From: Desulfuromonadaceae bacterium
GTDB lineage: Bacteria; Desulfobacterota; Desulfuromonadia; Desulfuromonadales; Geopsychrobacteraceae
Direction of reading: 5' to 3'
Length of the DNA: 24,509 nt
Assembly (NCBI GenBank): GCA_030639985.1
Contig: DAOWKG010000129.1
Location: 1-24,509 of the forward strand
The translations under genes and the position numbers were made by a program. This document shows, piece by piece, positions 7,363 through 15,667 of the stretch (position 1 is the stretch's first letter; every line of letters starts with the position of its first letter). The notes under the pieces are model-generated. The model saw only the letters and a program-made list of their open reading frames with translations, was not told the DNA's origin and ran no database searches.

Positions 7363-8340
7363 ATGAAAGCACGAATTATCGGCACAGGATCTTACCTTCC
7401 TGAAGAAATAAGAACCAATTATGATCTCGAAAAGATGGTTGATACCAATCATGATTGGATTGTCGCCAGAACTGGAATCGTTCAGCGACGCATAGCAGGT
7501 GACGATGAATGTACCTCAGATATGGCTACCATAGCAGCTCAGCGAGCCCTGGAAATGGCTGGACTAACTGCCGAAGATATCGATCTGATTGTTGTCGGAA
7601 CGATTACCGGGGATTATCCTTGGCCAGCTACAGGTTGCTTGGTGCAGGCAAAACTTGGGGCTAAAAATGCCTACGCCTACGATATCTCTGCCGCTTGCAG
7701 TGGATTTCTTTACGCTCTGTCAAATGCCAACGATTTTCTTATGTCTGGTCGTGGAAAAAGGGCTTTGGTTATTGGTGCTGAAACCTTTAGTCGTATTATT
7801 GATTGGACCGACAGAAATACTTGCATATTGTTTGGGGACGGAGCTGGGGCGGTAGTTTTGGAAGCACAGGAGGGCGATTCCGGTGTTTTATCGTGTCATC
7901 TCTATTCTGATGGTAATTATTGGGAACTGCTACATCAACCCGGATTTGGTGCCAAAAATCCTGCATCCGCTGCTGGAATTGAAGCTAAACTACCGTTCTT
8001 AAGGATGGAAGGTAATGAGGTTTTTAAGGTGGCAGTACGGTCTTTGACTAAGGTGTCCAAAGAGGCGCTTGCTGCAAATGGTTATACCAGCGCCGATGTT
8101 GGTCAATTTATCCCGCATCAGGCAAATTTGCGAATTCTTGAAGCGACAACCAAGCGACTTGGTTTAACCAGTGAACAGAGTTTTATCAATGTCCATAAAT
8201 ATGGCAACACATCTGGAGCCACTATTCCAATCGCCATTGATGAAGCTAATCGACAAGGCTTGTTGAAGGAAGGTACTTTGATTTTGTCGGCGGCGTTTGG
8301 TGGTGGTTTCACTTGGGGATCGACATTAATCCGCTGGTAG
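7363..8340 (+). CDS. fabH: Beta-ketoacyl-ACP synthase III
   Basis: FabH condenses acetyl-CoA with malonyl-ACP, starting type II fatty-acid synthesis in the cytoplasm. The 325-residue product has the catalytic triad of the family: Cys112 in AACSGF, His252 in PHQANLRI and Asn282 in YGNTSGATIP. Starting at the ATG at 7363 places the nucleophile at residue 112, as in E. coli FabH, and sits ten bases after AAGGAG. A TTG at 7357 would be only four bases from that site and is less likely. GAGAVVLEA and the C-terminal FGGGFTWGS are also conserved. The gene follows plsX by 39 bases and precedes fabD. Confidence 0.97.
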   Translation: MKARIIGTGSYLPEEIRTNYDLEKMVDTNHDWIVARTGIVQRRIAGDDECTSDMATIAAQRALEMAGLTAEDIDLIVVGTITGDYPWPATGCLVQAKLGAKNAYAYDISAACSGFLYALSNANDFLMSGRGKRALVIGAETFSRIIDWTDRNTCILFGDGAGAVVLEAQEGDSGVLSCHLYSDGNYWELLHQPGFGAKNPASAAGIEAKLPFLRMEGNEVFKVAVRSLTKVSKEALAANGYTSADVGQFIPHQANLRILEATTKRLGLTSEQSFINVHKYGNTSGATIPIAIDEANRQGLLKEGTLILSAAFGGGFTWGSTLIRW

Positions 8341-8385
8341 TTTATGCCGGTAGTGAATTGATATGATTTTAGGATTTATATAAAT

Positions 8386-9306
8386 ATGGATGCATTTGTT
8401 TTTCCAGGGCAAGGTTCACAGTTCTCGGGAATGGGGAAAGACCTGGCTGAAAATTTTAAAGTTGCTAAACTTGTATTCGAAGAGGCAAACGATTCCCTCG
8501 GTTTCGATATCGCAGAGATGTGTTTTTCTGGCTCTGAAGCCGATTTGAAACTGACTGCCAATACCCAACCGGCAATTCTGACCACCAGTATCGCAGCACT
8601 GCGGGTGCTTCTGGAAGAAACCGGCTATAGACCAAATTATGTGGCTGGCCACTCTTTGGGCGAGTATTCGGCATTGGTTGCTGCTGGCGCGATTGAATTT
8701 GGTGTAGCGGTTAAGACTGTGCGGCAACGGGGCATTTTTATGCAGGAAGCGGTTCCCGTTGGTGTTGGTGCTATGGCTGCCGTGATGGGTATAGACGCTG
8801 CTGAGTTGAGTGAATTGTGCCAGGAAGCTGCTGCTGGTGAGGTTGTTGCGCCGGCAAACTTCAATAGTCCGGGACAGATAGTTATAGCCGGCCATACCAC
8901 AGCTGTAGAACGGGCAATTGAATTGGCAAAAGAGCGGGGGGCGAAACGGGCAATGTTGCTGCCGGTCAGTGCGCCATTCCATTCTTCATTGATGGCACCT
9001 GCCGCACAACGATTGCAAGCCGAATTTGAAACGGTAACTGTTTCTCCACTTACCTGTCCGGTCATAAGCAATGTTGAAGCACAGCCTTGTCAGGACGAAA
9101 CAAAAGTAAAAGATTTACTGGTTCAGCAGGTGTGTGCTCCGGTTCGTTGGGATGAATCGATTCTAACAATGAAAGAACTCGGGGTTGACAGCTATGTTGA
9201 GATTGGACCGGGAAGAGTTCTTTCGAGCTTAATTAAGCGAATTGATCGACCTGCAGCTTTGAAAAATATTGGTGATGTTGCCAGTCTGATAAAACTGCAA
9301 CGGTAA
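8386..9306 (+). CDS. fabD: Malonyl-CoA:ACP transacylase
   Basis: FabD moves malonyl groups from CoA to acyl carrier protein, supplying the two-carbon donor for every elongation round. The 306-residue product begins with FPGQGSQ (residues 6-12). It carries the nucleophile elbow GHSLGE with Ser90, the substrate-carboxylate Arg115 in the RQRG motif, and His199 in APFHSSLM; these correspond to Ser92, Arg117 and His201 of E. coli. EIGPGRVL lies near the C-terminus. AGGAT about ten bases upstream serves the ATG. It lies between fabH and fabG, the usual order. The gap before fabG carries a possible additional promoter. Confidence 0.97.
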   Translation: MDAFVFPGQGSQFSGMGKDLAENFKVAKLVFEEANDSLGFDIAEMCFSGSEADLKLTANTQPAILTTSIAALRVLLEETGYRPNYVAGHSLGEYSALVAAGAIEFGVAVKTVRQRGIFMQEAVPVGVGAMAAVMGIDAAELSELCQEAAAGEVVAPANFNSPGQIVIAGHTTAVERAIELAKERGAKRAMLLPVSAPFHSSLMAPAAQRLQAEFETVTVSPLTCPVISNVEAQPCQDETKVKDLLVQQVCAPVRWDESILTMKELGVDSYVEIGPGRVLSSLIKRIDRPAALKNIGDVASLIKLQR

Positions 9307-9332
9307 TGCGATTAAAACGTCTTATGTTTTTT

Positions 9333-9361
9333 TTGTGAGACCCGTAAAATAGTTGTATGAT
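9333..9361 (+). promoter_or_regulatory. Possible internal promoter ahead of fabG
   Basis: TTGTGA (9333-9338, 4 of 6 to the -35) and TATGAT (9356-9361, 5 of 6 to the -10) are spaced by 17 bases in the 89-base fabD-fabG gap. It would give extra transcription of fabG and acpP. The -35 is imperfect, so this is tentative. Confidence 0.5.
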
Positions 9362-9395
9362 AGAGTAAATTTCTCAATTAAAAGGGTGAACATTT

Positions 9396-10133
9396 ATGGT
9401 ACGAGATAGAGTTGCATTGATTACCGGCGCATCACGTGGTATCGGCCGCAGTATTGCTTTGGCTTTGGCAGCACAAGGGGCAAAAATTGTTGCCGTTGAT
9501 GTGGATTTGCAGGTGACTGAGGAGTTTGTCGCTGAACTCAAAGCTGCTGGTACTGATGCGATAGCGGTTCAGGGCAATGTAACGGTTACAGCTGATGTTG
9601 AACAAATGGTAAAAGCGGGCAAGGAAGCCTTCGGTCGGATCGATATCCTGGTTAATAATGCCGGGATCACTCGTGATGGACTTTTGATGCGCATGAAGGA
9701 CGAAGATTGGGATGCCGTCCTTGATGTCAATCTTAAGGGTGCCTTCCTGTGTACCCGGGCCGTTTCCAGGGTGATGTCCAAACAACGTAGTGGCAGAATC
9801 ATAAATATCGCATCGATAGTCGGGCAAATGGGTAACGCCGGCCAAGCAAATTATTGTGCCAGTAAAGCCGGTTTGATGGGATTGACCCGCTCCAATGCCA
9901 GAGAATTGGCAGTACGAAATATCACCGTTAATGCTGTTGCCCCTGGTTTTATCGCTACGGCAATGACCGATGCTCTACCTGAAGACAAGCGTCTTGCATT
10001 GGCAAATCAGATTCCATTAGCACGCCTCGGATCTGCTGACGATATTGCCAACACAGTTCTTTTTCTGGCATCCGATAATTCCGGCTACATAACGGGTCAA
10101 GTTCTCGGTGTTAACGGCGGAATGTACATGTAG
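9396..10133 (+). CDS. fabG: 3-oxoacyl-ACP reductase
   Basis: FabG is the NADPH-dependent short-chain dehydrogenase that reduces beta-ketoacyl-ACP in each elongation cycle. The 245-residue protein has the Rossmann signature GASRGIG (residues 11-17), the NNAG motif (87-90), and the catalytic residues Ser140 (NIAS), Tyr153 and Lys157 (YCASK). These correspond to Ser138, Tyr151 and Lys155 of E. coli FabG. VNAVAPGFIATAMT and the C-terminal GQVLGVNGGMYM ending are typical of FabG rather than of other dehydrogenases. AAGGGTG precedes the ATG. Position between fabD and acpP confirms the assignment. Confidence 0.97.
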   Translation: MVRDRVALITGASRGIGRSIALALAAQGAKIVAVDVDLQVTEEFVAELKAAGTDAIAVQGNVTVTADVEQMVKAGKEAFGRIDILVNNAGITRDGLLMRMKDEDWDAVLDVNLKGAFLCTRAVSRVMSKQRSGRIINIASIVGQMGNAGQANYCASKAGLMGLTRSNARELAVRNITVNAVAPGFIATAMTDALPEDKRLALANQIPLARLGSADDIANTVLFLASDNSGYITGQVLGVNGGMYM

Positions 10134-10151
10134 ATAAACTGGCTAGTTTAT
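10134..10151 (+). repeat. Perfect 7-bp inverted repeat between fabG and acpP
   Basis: ATAAACT (10134-10140) and AGTTTAT (10145-10151) flank a GGCT loop and begin on the base after the fabG stop. There is no T-run, so it is not a terminator. It could be an RNA processing or stabilising hairpin that helps acpP reach higher levels than the enzymes around it. Confidence 0.5.
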
Positions 10152-10181
10152 GGCCGACATAACCAAAAAGGAGAAAAATAA

Positions 10182-10415
10182 ATGGCTTCTATTGAAGAGA
10201 GAGTAAAACAGATTGTTGCTGAGCAATTAGGTGTAGACGAAGAGCAAGTTACTGACAATGCCGCATTCATGGATGATCTTGGTGCCGATTCCCTTGATAC
10301 CGTTGAATTGGTCATGGCTCTTGAAGAAGAATTTGACGTAGAAATTTCTGATGATGACGCTGAAAAAATTCAGACCGTCAAAAATGCAGTTGATTACATC
10401 AATAAAGCAGCTTGA
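10182..10415 (+). CDS. acpP: Acyl carrier protein
   Basis: AcpP carries the growing acyl chain on a 4'-phosphopantetheine arm for fatty-acid, lipid A and phospholipid synthesis. The 77-residue protein is very acidic and helical. It has the modification site Ser37 in [10 protein letters not shown], and the recognition helix [20 protein letters not shown] (~43-62) is almost identical to that of well-studied ACPs. A strong AAGGAG lies eight bases before the ATG. A very stable intrinsic terminator follows ten bases after the stop, so acpP is the last strongly transcribed gene of the lipid operon. The hairpin just upstream may adjust its mRNA stability. Confidence 0.98.
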   Translation: MASIEERVKQIVAEQLGVDEEQVTDNAAFMDDLGADSLDTVELVMALEEEFDVEISDDDAEKIQTVKNAVDYINKAA

Positions 10416-10425
10416 TTGAAATAAT

Positions 10426-10461
10426 GGTGGTGTCAGATCAATAGTCTGACACCACCTTTTT
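10426..10461 (+). terminator. Strong intrinsic terminator after acpP
   Basis: A perfect 12-bp stem (10426-10437 with 10445-10456, GGTGGTGTCAGA type) with a 7-base loop is followed by five Ts (10457-10461). It should end most transcripts from the lipid operon and separate fabF from it. Confidence 0.92.
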
Positions 10462-10499
10462 ATCTATTATCTTAAATAACCGAGAACCATTTATCTATA

Positions 10500-10528
10500 T
10501 TGGTAGCGTCGGTTAAGTAACAAATACT
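10500..10528 (+). promoter_or_regulatory. Weak candidate promoter of fabF
   Basis: TTGGTA (10500-10505) and AATACT (10523-10528) are 17 bases apart, each matching the sigma-70 consensus at 4 of 6 positions. It lies between the acpP terminator and the fabF ATG at 10554. A promoter is expected here because the upstream terminator is strong, but the match is modest. Confidence 0.35.
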
Positions 10529-10553
10529 AGTCTTTTATCGAAGAGAGATTTTT

Positions 10554-11786
10554 ATGCGTAGAGTCGTAGTCACAGGTCTTGGGGTAGTATCGCCACTGGG
10601 AACTGGAACCGAAAAAAACTGGGCTGCAGTAACCAGTGGTCAGAGTGGAATTGGTAAAATTACCCGGTTTGATGCCTCTGATCTACCCACCCAGATTGCT
10701 GGTGAGGTCAAAGATTTTAATGCCGAAGATTTTATTGCGAAAAAAGAGATCAAAAAAATGGATCTCTTCATTCAGTATGGTCTGGCTGCAGCAGAAATGG
10801 CTTTGGAAGATTCTGGGCTGGTAATTAACGATGAAAATGCTGAACGTGTCGGTGTTCTGGTCGGTTCAGGTTTGGGTGGACTGCCAGCAATTGAAAAATA
10901 CCATAGTGTATTGCTTGAACGTGGCTATAAGAAGGTAACCCCTTTCTTTATTCCGATGCTTATCATCAATTTGGCGCCAGGTCATATTTCGATTAAATTT
11001 GGTGCTAAAGGTCCTAACCTCTCGTCTGTTTCTGCCTGTGCGACCGGCACCCATTCTATTGGTGATGCCTATCATATGATCGCTCGTGGTGATGCTGATG
11101 CCATGTTTGCCGGTGGTACTGAGTCAACCATTACCCCACTGGGTATCGGTGGTTTTAACGTCATGAAGGCTCTTTCAACTCGCAATGATGATCCACAAGG
11201 TGCCAGCCGTCCGTTTGAAAAAAATCGGGATGGATTTATTATGTCTGAAGGTGCTGGCATTGTGATTCTTGAAGAGTACGAAAGCGCTAAAAAACGTGGT
11301 GCTGATATCTATTGTGAACTATCAGGATACGGTCTCAGTAGTGATGCCTACCACTTAACTCAGCCTGCTGCTGGTGGTGAGGGTGCTGCTCGTTGCATTA
11401 AAATGGCCCTGAATAATGCCGGATTGAACCCGGAGCAAGTTGATTATGTCAATGCGCACGGAACCTCAACCCATTTCAACGATCTCTATGAAACGATGGC
11501 AATTCAATCGGTTTTTGGTGACCATGCCCAGAAACTAATGGTCAGTTCTACCAAGAGTATGACTGGTCATGGGCTTGGTGCTGCTGGTGGGATGGAAGCT
11601 GCTTTCAGTGCTTTGACGCTTAAACACGGGGTGGTACCGCCAACTATCAATTACGACGAAGCTGATCCCGATTGTCCTCTAGATTATGTTCCTAATGAGG
11701 CGCGTCAAGCTGACTGTAACGTTGCTATTTCCAACTCGTTTGGTTTCGGTGGCACTAATGCAACTCTCGTTTTTAGTAAAATATGA
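10554..11786 (+). CDS. fabF: Beta-ketoacyl-ACP synthase II
   Basis: FabF elongates acyl-ACP by condensing it with malonyl-ACP. The 410-residue protein starts [15 protein letters not shown]. It has the KAS II triad: nucleophile Cys162 in [11 protein letters not shown], His302 in [11 protein letters not shown] and His339 in [12 protein letters not shown], matching Cys163, His303 and His340 of E. coli. The ending [14 protein letters not shown] is also standard. The gene lies 138 bases after acpP beyond a strong terminator, so it probably has its own promoter or relies on read-through. It is followed at eight bases by rpiB, with a GAGGTG ribosome-binding site overlapping its stop region. Confidence 0.97.
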   Translation: MRRVVVTGLGVVSPLGTGTEKNWAAVTSGQSGIGKITRFDASDLPTQIAGEVKDFNAEDFIAKKEIKKMDLFIQYGLAAAEMALEDSGLVINDENAERVGVLVGSGLGGLPAIEKYHSVLLERGYKKVTPFFIPMLIINLAPGHISIKFGAKGPNLSSVSACATGTHSIGDAYHMIARGDADAMFAGGTESTITPLGIGGFNVMKALSTRNDDPQGASRPFEKNRDGFIMSEGAGIVILEEYESAKKRGADIYCELSGYGLSSDAYHLTQPAAGGEGAARCIKMALNNAGLNPEQVDYVNAHGTSTHFNDLYETMAIQSVFGDHAQKLMVSSTKSMTGHGLGAAGGMEAAFSALTLKHGVVPPTINYDEADPDCPLDYVPNEARQADCNVAISNSFGFGGTNATLVFSKI

Positions 11787-11794
11787 GGTGATTG

Positions 11795-12238
11795 ATGATT
11801 GTTGTTGGTAGTGATCATGGTGGTTTTGAACTAAAAGAAGCAGTACTGGAATTATTGCGGCAGCGTAAATTGGAGTGTGCCGATTTTGGTACCGAAGGAC
11901 CTGCTTCAGTCGATTATCCCGATTTTGCTGCAAAGGTTGCTGGCGCAGTTTCTAATGGTGAGGCAGATTTGGGGATTCTGATCTGTGGCACTGGGATTGG
12001 CATGTCGATTATGGCCAATAAGTTTACCGGTGTACGTGCCGCTTTGGTACATGATGAGTTTACTGCACAAATGGCACGCGAGCACAACAATGCCAACGTT
12101 TTGGCCATGGGGGGACGGATCTTGTCTCCGCAACAAGGGCGAAAATTAGTTGAAATCTGGCTCGATACCGATTTTGCAGGTGGCCGACACCAGAAGCGTC
12201 TCGACAAAATTAGTGCGATTGCAAGTCAGCAGTCTTAA
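11795..12238 (+). CDS. rpiB: Ribose-5-phosphate isomerase B
   Basis: RpiB interconverts ribose-5-phosphate and ribulose-5-phosphate. The latter is also the substrate of the DHBP synthase part of RibBA encoded nearby, and the former feeds nucleotide synthesis. The 147-residue protein has GSDHGG (residues 5-10), a VDYPDFA block (~39-45), the active-site Cys64 in ICGTGIGMSI and HNNANVLAMGGR (97-108). These are typical of the RpiB/LacAB family; Cys64 corresponds to the catalytic base of RpiB. The ATG at 11795 lies four bases after GAGGTG. A TTG three bases earlier is too close to that site. A hairpin terminator lies 12 bases after the stop. Confidence 0.94.
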   Translation: MIVVGSDHGGFELKEAVLELLRQRKLECADFGTEGPASVDYPDFAAKVAGAVSNGEADLGILICGTGIGMSIMANKFTGVRAALVHDEFTAQMAREHNNANVLAMGGRILSPQQGRKLVEIWLDTDFAGGRHQKRLDKISAIASQQS

Positions 12239-12250
12239 TAAGTAAGTTTA

Positions 12251-12274
12251 CGGGGCTTTGTAGCCCCGTTTTTT
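12251..12274 (+). terminator. Hairpin plus T-run between rpiB and glyA
   Basis: CGGGGCT (12251-12257) and AGCCCCG (12262-12268) form a perfect 7-bp stem with a TTGT loop, followed by six Ts (12269-12274). It is a good intrinsic terminator yet lies only ten bases before the glyA ribosome-binding site. This leaves no room for a new promoter after it, so read-through or attenuation is implied. Confidence 0.85.
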
Positions 12275-12298
12275 ATTATTTTGAGGAGAACAAAATAG

Positions 12299-13549
12299 AT
12301 GGTTAAGGATAATCTTGCGACGTTTGATCCAGAAATTGCCCAAATAGTTATTAAAGAAACTGAGCGCCAGGAATATAATCTGGAGTTTATTGCTTCCGAA
12401 AACTTTGTCAGTGAAGCGGTTATGGAAGCACAGGGTTCGGTGCTGACCAACAAATATGCGGAAGGTTATCCGGCAAAGCGATACTATGGCGGTTGTGAGG
12501 TCGTCGATATGGCCGAGCAACTGGCAATTGATCGAGCTAAAGAGCTATTTGGCGCCGATCATGCCAACGTCCAGCCCCATTCAGGTTCGCAGGCGAATAT
12601 GGCGGTCTATATGGCTGCATGTCAGCCTGGGGATACTGTTCTGGGGATGAATCTTGCTCATGGTGGTCATTTGACTCATGGTTCTCCAGTTAATTTTTCC
12701 GGCAAACTTTACAATATCGTACCCTATGGTTTGGATGCCGCTACTGGTACTATCGATTATGCCGAAGTAGAGCGTTTGGCAAATGAACATAAACCTAAAC
12801 TGATTGTTGTCGGTGCCAGTGCCTACGCCCGTGAAATTGATTTCCCCGCTTTCCGGCGAATTGCCGATGCTGTCGGTGCATTGGTTATGGTAGATATGGC
12901 ACACATTGCCGGTTTAGTTGCCGCCGGAGTCCATTCTGACCCGGTTCCTTATGCCGATTTTGTTACCACCACTACCCACAAAACTCTCCGCGGACCTCGT
13001 GGTGGCATGATCCTTTGTACTGAGGAGTGGGCTAAAAAAATTAACAGTAATATTTTTCCGGGTATTCAGGGTGGACCGTTAATGCATGTAATTGCTGCTA
13101 AAGCGGTCGCTTTCAAAGAGGCTTTGATGCCAGAATTCAAGGATTATGCTGGACAGGTAGTCAAGAATGCTCAGGCATTGGCTGGTGGTCTGATTGAAAA
13201 GGGTTATAAATTGGTTTCTGGCGGAACTGACAACCACCTGATGCTGCTCGATTTTACCGGTACCGAAATTACCGGTAAGGTTGCCGAAAGAGCCCTTGAG
13301 GATGCTGGTATTACCGTCAATAAAAATGCGGTTCCATTTGATACCCGCTCACCGTTTGTTACTAGTGGTATCCGCATCGGTACTCCGGCCTCAACCACTC
13401 GTGGCTTGAAAGAGCCAGAAATGTTACTGGTTGCCGATTGGATTGATCGGGCCATACAAAATATTGGTAATGATGCTGAATTGGCTAAGATCCGTGCGGA
13501 AGTAAAAACTTTATGCTTAAAATTTCCCCTTTATGCTCATCGTTTGTAG
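12299..13549 (+). CDS. glyA: Serine hydroxymethyltransferase
   Basis: GlyA is the PLP enzyme that turns serine and tetrahydrofolate into glycine and 5,10-methylene-tetrahydrofolate, the main one-carbon source for purine and thymidylate synthesis. The 416-residue protein has [11 protein letters not shown] (~28-38), the [13 protein letters not shown] block (53-65), HSGSQAN (94-100), [13 protein letters not shown] (198-210) and the PLP lysine Lys228 in [14 protein letters not shown], matching Lys229 of E. coli. AGGAGA precedes the ATG by eight bases. The dCMP deaminase that follows feeds dUMP to thymidylate synthesis, which also consumes methylene-THF, so the pairing makes metabolic sense. Confidence 0.98.
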   Translation: MVKDNLATFDPEIAQIVIKETERQEYNLEFIASENFVSEAVMEAQGSVLTNKYAEGYPAKRYYGGCEVVDMAEQLAIDRAKELFGADHANVQPHSGSQANMAVYMAACQPGDTVLGMNLAHGGHLTHGSPVNFSGKLYNIVPYGLDAATGTIDYAEVERLANEHKPKLIVVGASAYAREIDFPAFRRIADAVGALVMVDMAHIAGLVAAGVHSDPVPYADFVTTTTHKTLRGPRGGMILCTEEWAKKINSNIFPGIQGGPLMHVIAAKAVAFKEALMPEFKDYAGQVVKNAQALAGGLIEKGYKLVSGGTDNHLMLLDFTGTEITGKVAERALEDAGITVNKNAVPFDTRSPFVTSGIRIGTPASTTRGLKEPEMLLVADWIDRAIQNIGNDAELAKIRAEVKTLCLKFPLYAHRL

Positions 13550-13561
13550 CAGGTGATAATG

Positions 13562-14020
13562 ATGAAACGCCCCGATTGGGATGAATATTTTATGCAGATT
13601 GCAGATTTGGTAGCGACCCGTTCTACCTGTCTGCGTCGCCAAGTTGGTGCTTTGCTGGTGAAAGAAAAAAATATTCTTGCCACTGGTTATAATGGCGTTC
13701 CAACTGGAATTACCCATTGTGAAGTAACCGGTTGTTTACGGGAGCAATTAAACGTCCCATCGGGCGAACGACATGAACTCTGTCGGGGATTACATGCAGA
13801 ACAAAATGCGATAATTCAGGCCGCTAAGCATGGTGCAAATATCTCCGGTTCAACCCTGTATTGCACCGATTCACCCTGTATTATTTGCAGTAAAATGTTG
13901 ATTAATGCCGGGGTCGTTGCCGTCGTGTTCAGGCGTGGTTATCCCGATAAGTTGTCGTTAGAAATGCTTTCTGAAGCGGGAATCAAAGCACAACAATATA
14001 AAGGAGATTCCGCTAAGTGA
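13562..14020 (+). CDS. comEB: ComEB-type dCMP deaminase
   Basis: This zinc enzyme of the cytidine/deoxycytidylate deaminase family converts dCMP to dUMP, the precursor of dTMP. The 152-residue product starts [10 protein letters not shown]. The catalytic set is complete: His78 and the proton-shuttle Glu80 in LHAEQNAI, then Cys106 and Cys109 in [11 protein letters not shown]. Extra conserved residues (Cys23, Cys53, Cys58, His71, Cys74) resemble the second, structural zinc site of ComEB-like dCMP deaminases. The ATG at 13562 is six bases after AGGTG; a second ATG at 13559 and a GTG at 13553 are alternatives. It lies 12 bases after glyA, and its stop overlaps the nrdR start (GTGA). The comEB name reflects family homology only and does not imply competence. 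Confidence 0.92.
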   Translation: MKRPDWDEYFMQIADLVATRSTCLRRQVGALLVKEKNILATGYNGVPTGITHCEVTGCLREQLNVPSGERHELCRGLHAEQNAIIQAAKHGANISGSTLYCTDSPCIICSKMLINAGVVAVVFRRGYPDKLSLEMLSEAGIKAQQYKGDSAK

Positions 14021-14475
14021 ACTGCCCATTCTGTCGTTACGATGATACCAAGGTCGTAGATTCAAGACTTGGTAAGGGAGGTACTAGTGTTCGTCGCCGG
14101 CGGGAATGTCCATCGTGTGAGCGACGCTTTACTACCTACGAGCGGGTTGAAGAAATACTTCCCTGGGTAATCAAGAAGGATGGTCGACGGGAAGCATTTG
14201 ATCGCGCAAAAATTATTTCCGGGATGCAGCGCGCCTGTGAAAAAAGACCGGTTTCGGTGGAACAGATTGAAGAATTGGTCGATAAGCTGGAACGAAAATT
14301 TCAAGAGTGTGGCGATAAAGAAATTTCTGCCAGTTTAATCGGTGAAGCGGTGATGGATACTCTGCATGATGTTGATGAAGTTGCCTATGTCCGCTTTGCA
14401 TCGGTTTACCGGCAATTTAAAGATATTAACGAATTTATGTCAGAATTGAACGATTTGTTGAAACATTCCCACTGA
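14017..14475 (+). CDS. nrdR: Transcriptional repressor NrdR
   Basis: NrdR is the ATP/dATP-sensing repressor of ribonucleotide reductase genes. The 152-residue product has the N-terminal zinc ribbon with cysteine pairs C-P-F-C (residues 3-6) and C-P-S-C (31-34), the basic [20 protein letters not shown] region that contacts DNA, and an ATP-cone domain from ~49 ([16 protein letters not shown]) to ~140 with [13 protein letters not shown] near its end. Translation starts at GTG, overlapping the previous stop by four bases (GTGA), with AAGGAG eleven bases upstream. No NrdR-box pair was evident nearby, so it probably regulates nrd genes elsewhere. The neighbouring deaminase also acts on deoxynucleotide pools. 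Confidence 0.97.
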   Translation: MNCPFCRYDDTKVVDSRLGKGGTSVRRRRECPSCERRFTTYERVEEILPWVIKKDGRREAFDRAKIISGMQRACEKRPVSVEQIEELVDKLERKFQECGDKEISASLIGEAVMDTLHDVDEVAYVRFASVYRQFKDINEFMSELNDLLKHSH

Positions 14476-14495
14476 CAATACGGTTGTGTATTCAT

Positions 14496-14536
14496 CGCCG
14501 GGATATCTATTTGTAGGTATCCCGGTGTTTATTTTT
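14496..14536 (+). terminator. Hairpin plus T-rich tail between nrdR and ribD
   Basis: A ~12-bp stem (14496-14507 with 14516-14527, core CCGGGATA/TATCCCGG, two G-U wobbles) closes an 8-base loop and is followed by TTTATTTTT (14528-14536). It looks like an intrinsic terminator or attenuator. The ribD ribosome-binding site starts within about ten bases of it. No FMN riboswitch conserved sequence is seen here. Confidence 0.75.
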
Positions 14537-14557
14537 ATCCTTAAGGATGTCGCATAA

Positions 14558-15667
14558 ATGGCGGAGCATAACCATCAGCATTATATGCAACTGGCAATTG
14601 AACTTGCTCAGAAGGGGGAGGGGAGAACCGCCCCAAATCCTCCGGTTGGTGCTGTTATTGTCAATACTGGGAAAATTGTTGGTACGGGCTTCCACCCTTA
14701 TGCCGGAGCACCGCATGCGGAAATATTTGCTTTACAGCAGGCCGGCAAAAAAGCGCTGGGTGCCAGTATTTATGTCACGCTAGAACCATGCTCCCATCAT
14801 GGTAAAACGCCCCCATGTGTCGATGCTTTGATAGCTGCCGGGATTAAATCAGTATACATCGGGGTCGAAGATCCGAACCCTCAGGTCGCCGGTAACGGTA
14901 TAAAAAAACTGCTGGAAGCTGGTATCGAGGTGCAGACCGGGGTGCTTGAATTGCAATCTAGTCATCTTATTGCCGCTTTCAGTAAACAGATTACTACCGG
15001 TATCCCCTATACTATTTACAAATCAGCCATGACCATGGATGGCAACACTGCTACCCATTCAGGTGATTCTCGTTGGGTCTCTGGTCCTGAGAGCCGGATG
15101 GATGTGCATCGATTGCGTGATCGGGTCGAGGCGATTGTGGTTGGTATCGGTACAGTGTTAAGTGACGATCCATTGCTCAACACTCGTTTGCCTGATGGTG
15201 GTCGTGATCCGTTGCGTGTTATTGTCGATAGTCAACTCCGTATTGACCCAATGTGCCGGATATTACAGCAAAAATCGGATGCTAAAACCTTGATTGCCAC
15301 AATTTCTATCGATCAAGTTAAAATTTCATTGTTACAGGCAGCTGGAGCAGAGGTTCTTACCCTTCCAAGTGTTGCCGGTAAAGTATGTTTGCCCGATTTG
15401 TGGCGTGAATTAGGGTGGCGCAAGGTGCAGAGAGTTTTGCTTGAAGGTGGTGCAACCCTTGCCGCCGCAGCTCTTCAGGATAATTTGATCGACCGGGTGA
15501 TGTTGTATGTTGCACCCAAGCTGGTTGGTGGTTCAACTTTTGGAATATTTGCTGGTAGCGGTTGCCGGAACATGGCAGCGGCAACCAAGCTGGAATCTGT
15601 AAGCTATCAGCAAATTGGTGAAGATTTGTTGATTACAGGAGATATAATGCCATGTTTACCGGATTAA
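14558..15667 (+). CDS. ribD: Bifunctional pyrimidine deaminase/reductase RibD
   Basis: RibD carries out the second and third steps of riboflavin synthesis: deamination of the GTP-derived pyrimidine and NADPH reduction of the ribosyl side chain. The 369-residue product has an N-terminal deaminase domain (~5-145) with the zinc site His53-Ala-Glu55, Cys78 in TLEPCSHHG and Cys87 in TPPCVDA, followed by GVEDPNPQVAG. The reductase domain (~147-365) opens with YTIYKSAMTMDGNTAT and includes DSRWVSG, VGIGTVLSDDPLLNTRL and LLEGGATLAAAAL. AAGGATG lies about nine bases before the ATG. The 3' end overlaps ribE by 16 bases, implying coupled translation. Confidence 0.97.
   Translation: MAEHNHQHYMQLAIELAQKGEGRTAPNPPVGAVIVNTGKIVGTGFHPYAGAPHAEIFALQQAGKKALGASIYVTLEPCSHHGKTPPCVDALIAAGIKSVYIGVEDPNPQVAGNGIKKLLEAGIEVQTGVLELQSSHLIAAFSKQITTGIPYTIYKSAMTMDGNTATHSGDSRWVSGPESRMDVHRLRDRVEAIVVGIGTVLSDDPLLNTRLPDGGRDPLRVIVDSQLRIDPMCRILQQKSDAKTLIATISIDQVKISLLQAAGAEVLTLPSVAGKVCLPDLWRELGWRKVQRVLLEGGATLAAAALQDNLIDRVMLYVAPKLVGGSTFGIFAGSGCRNMAAATKLESVSYQQIGEDLLITGDIMPCLPD

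Noticed and set aside
8416..8982. 188-codon open frame antisense to fabD
   Set aside because: Entirely within fabD; its composition is cysteine- and arginine-rich noise typical of a shadow frame.
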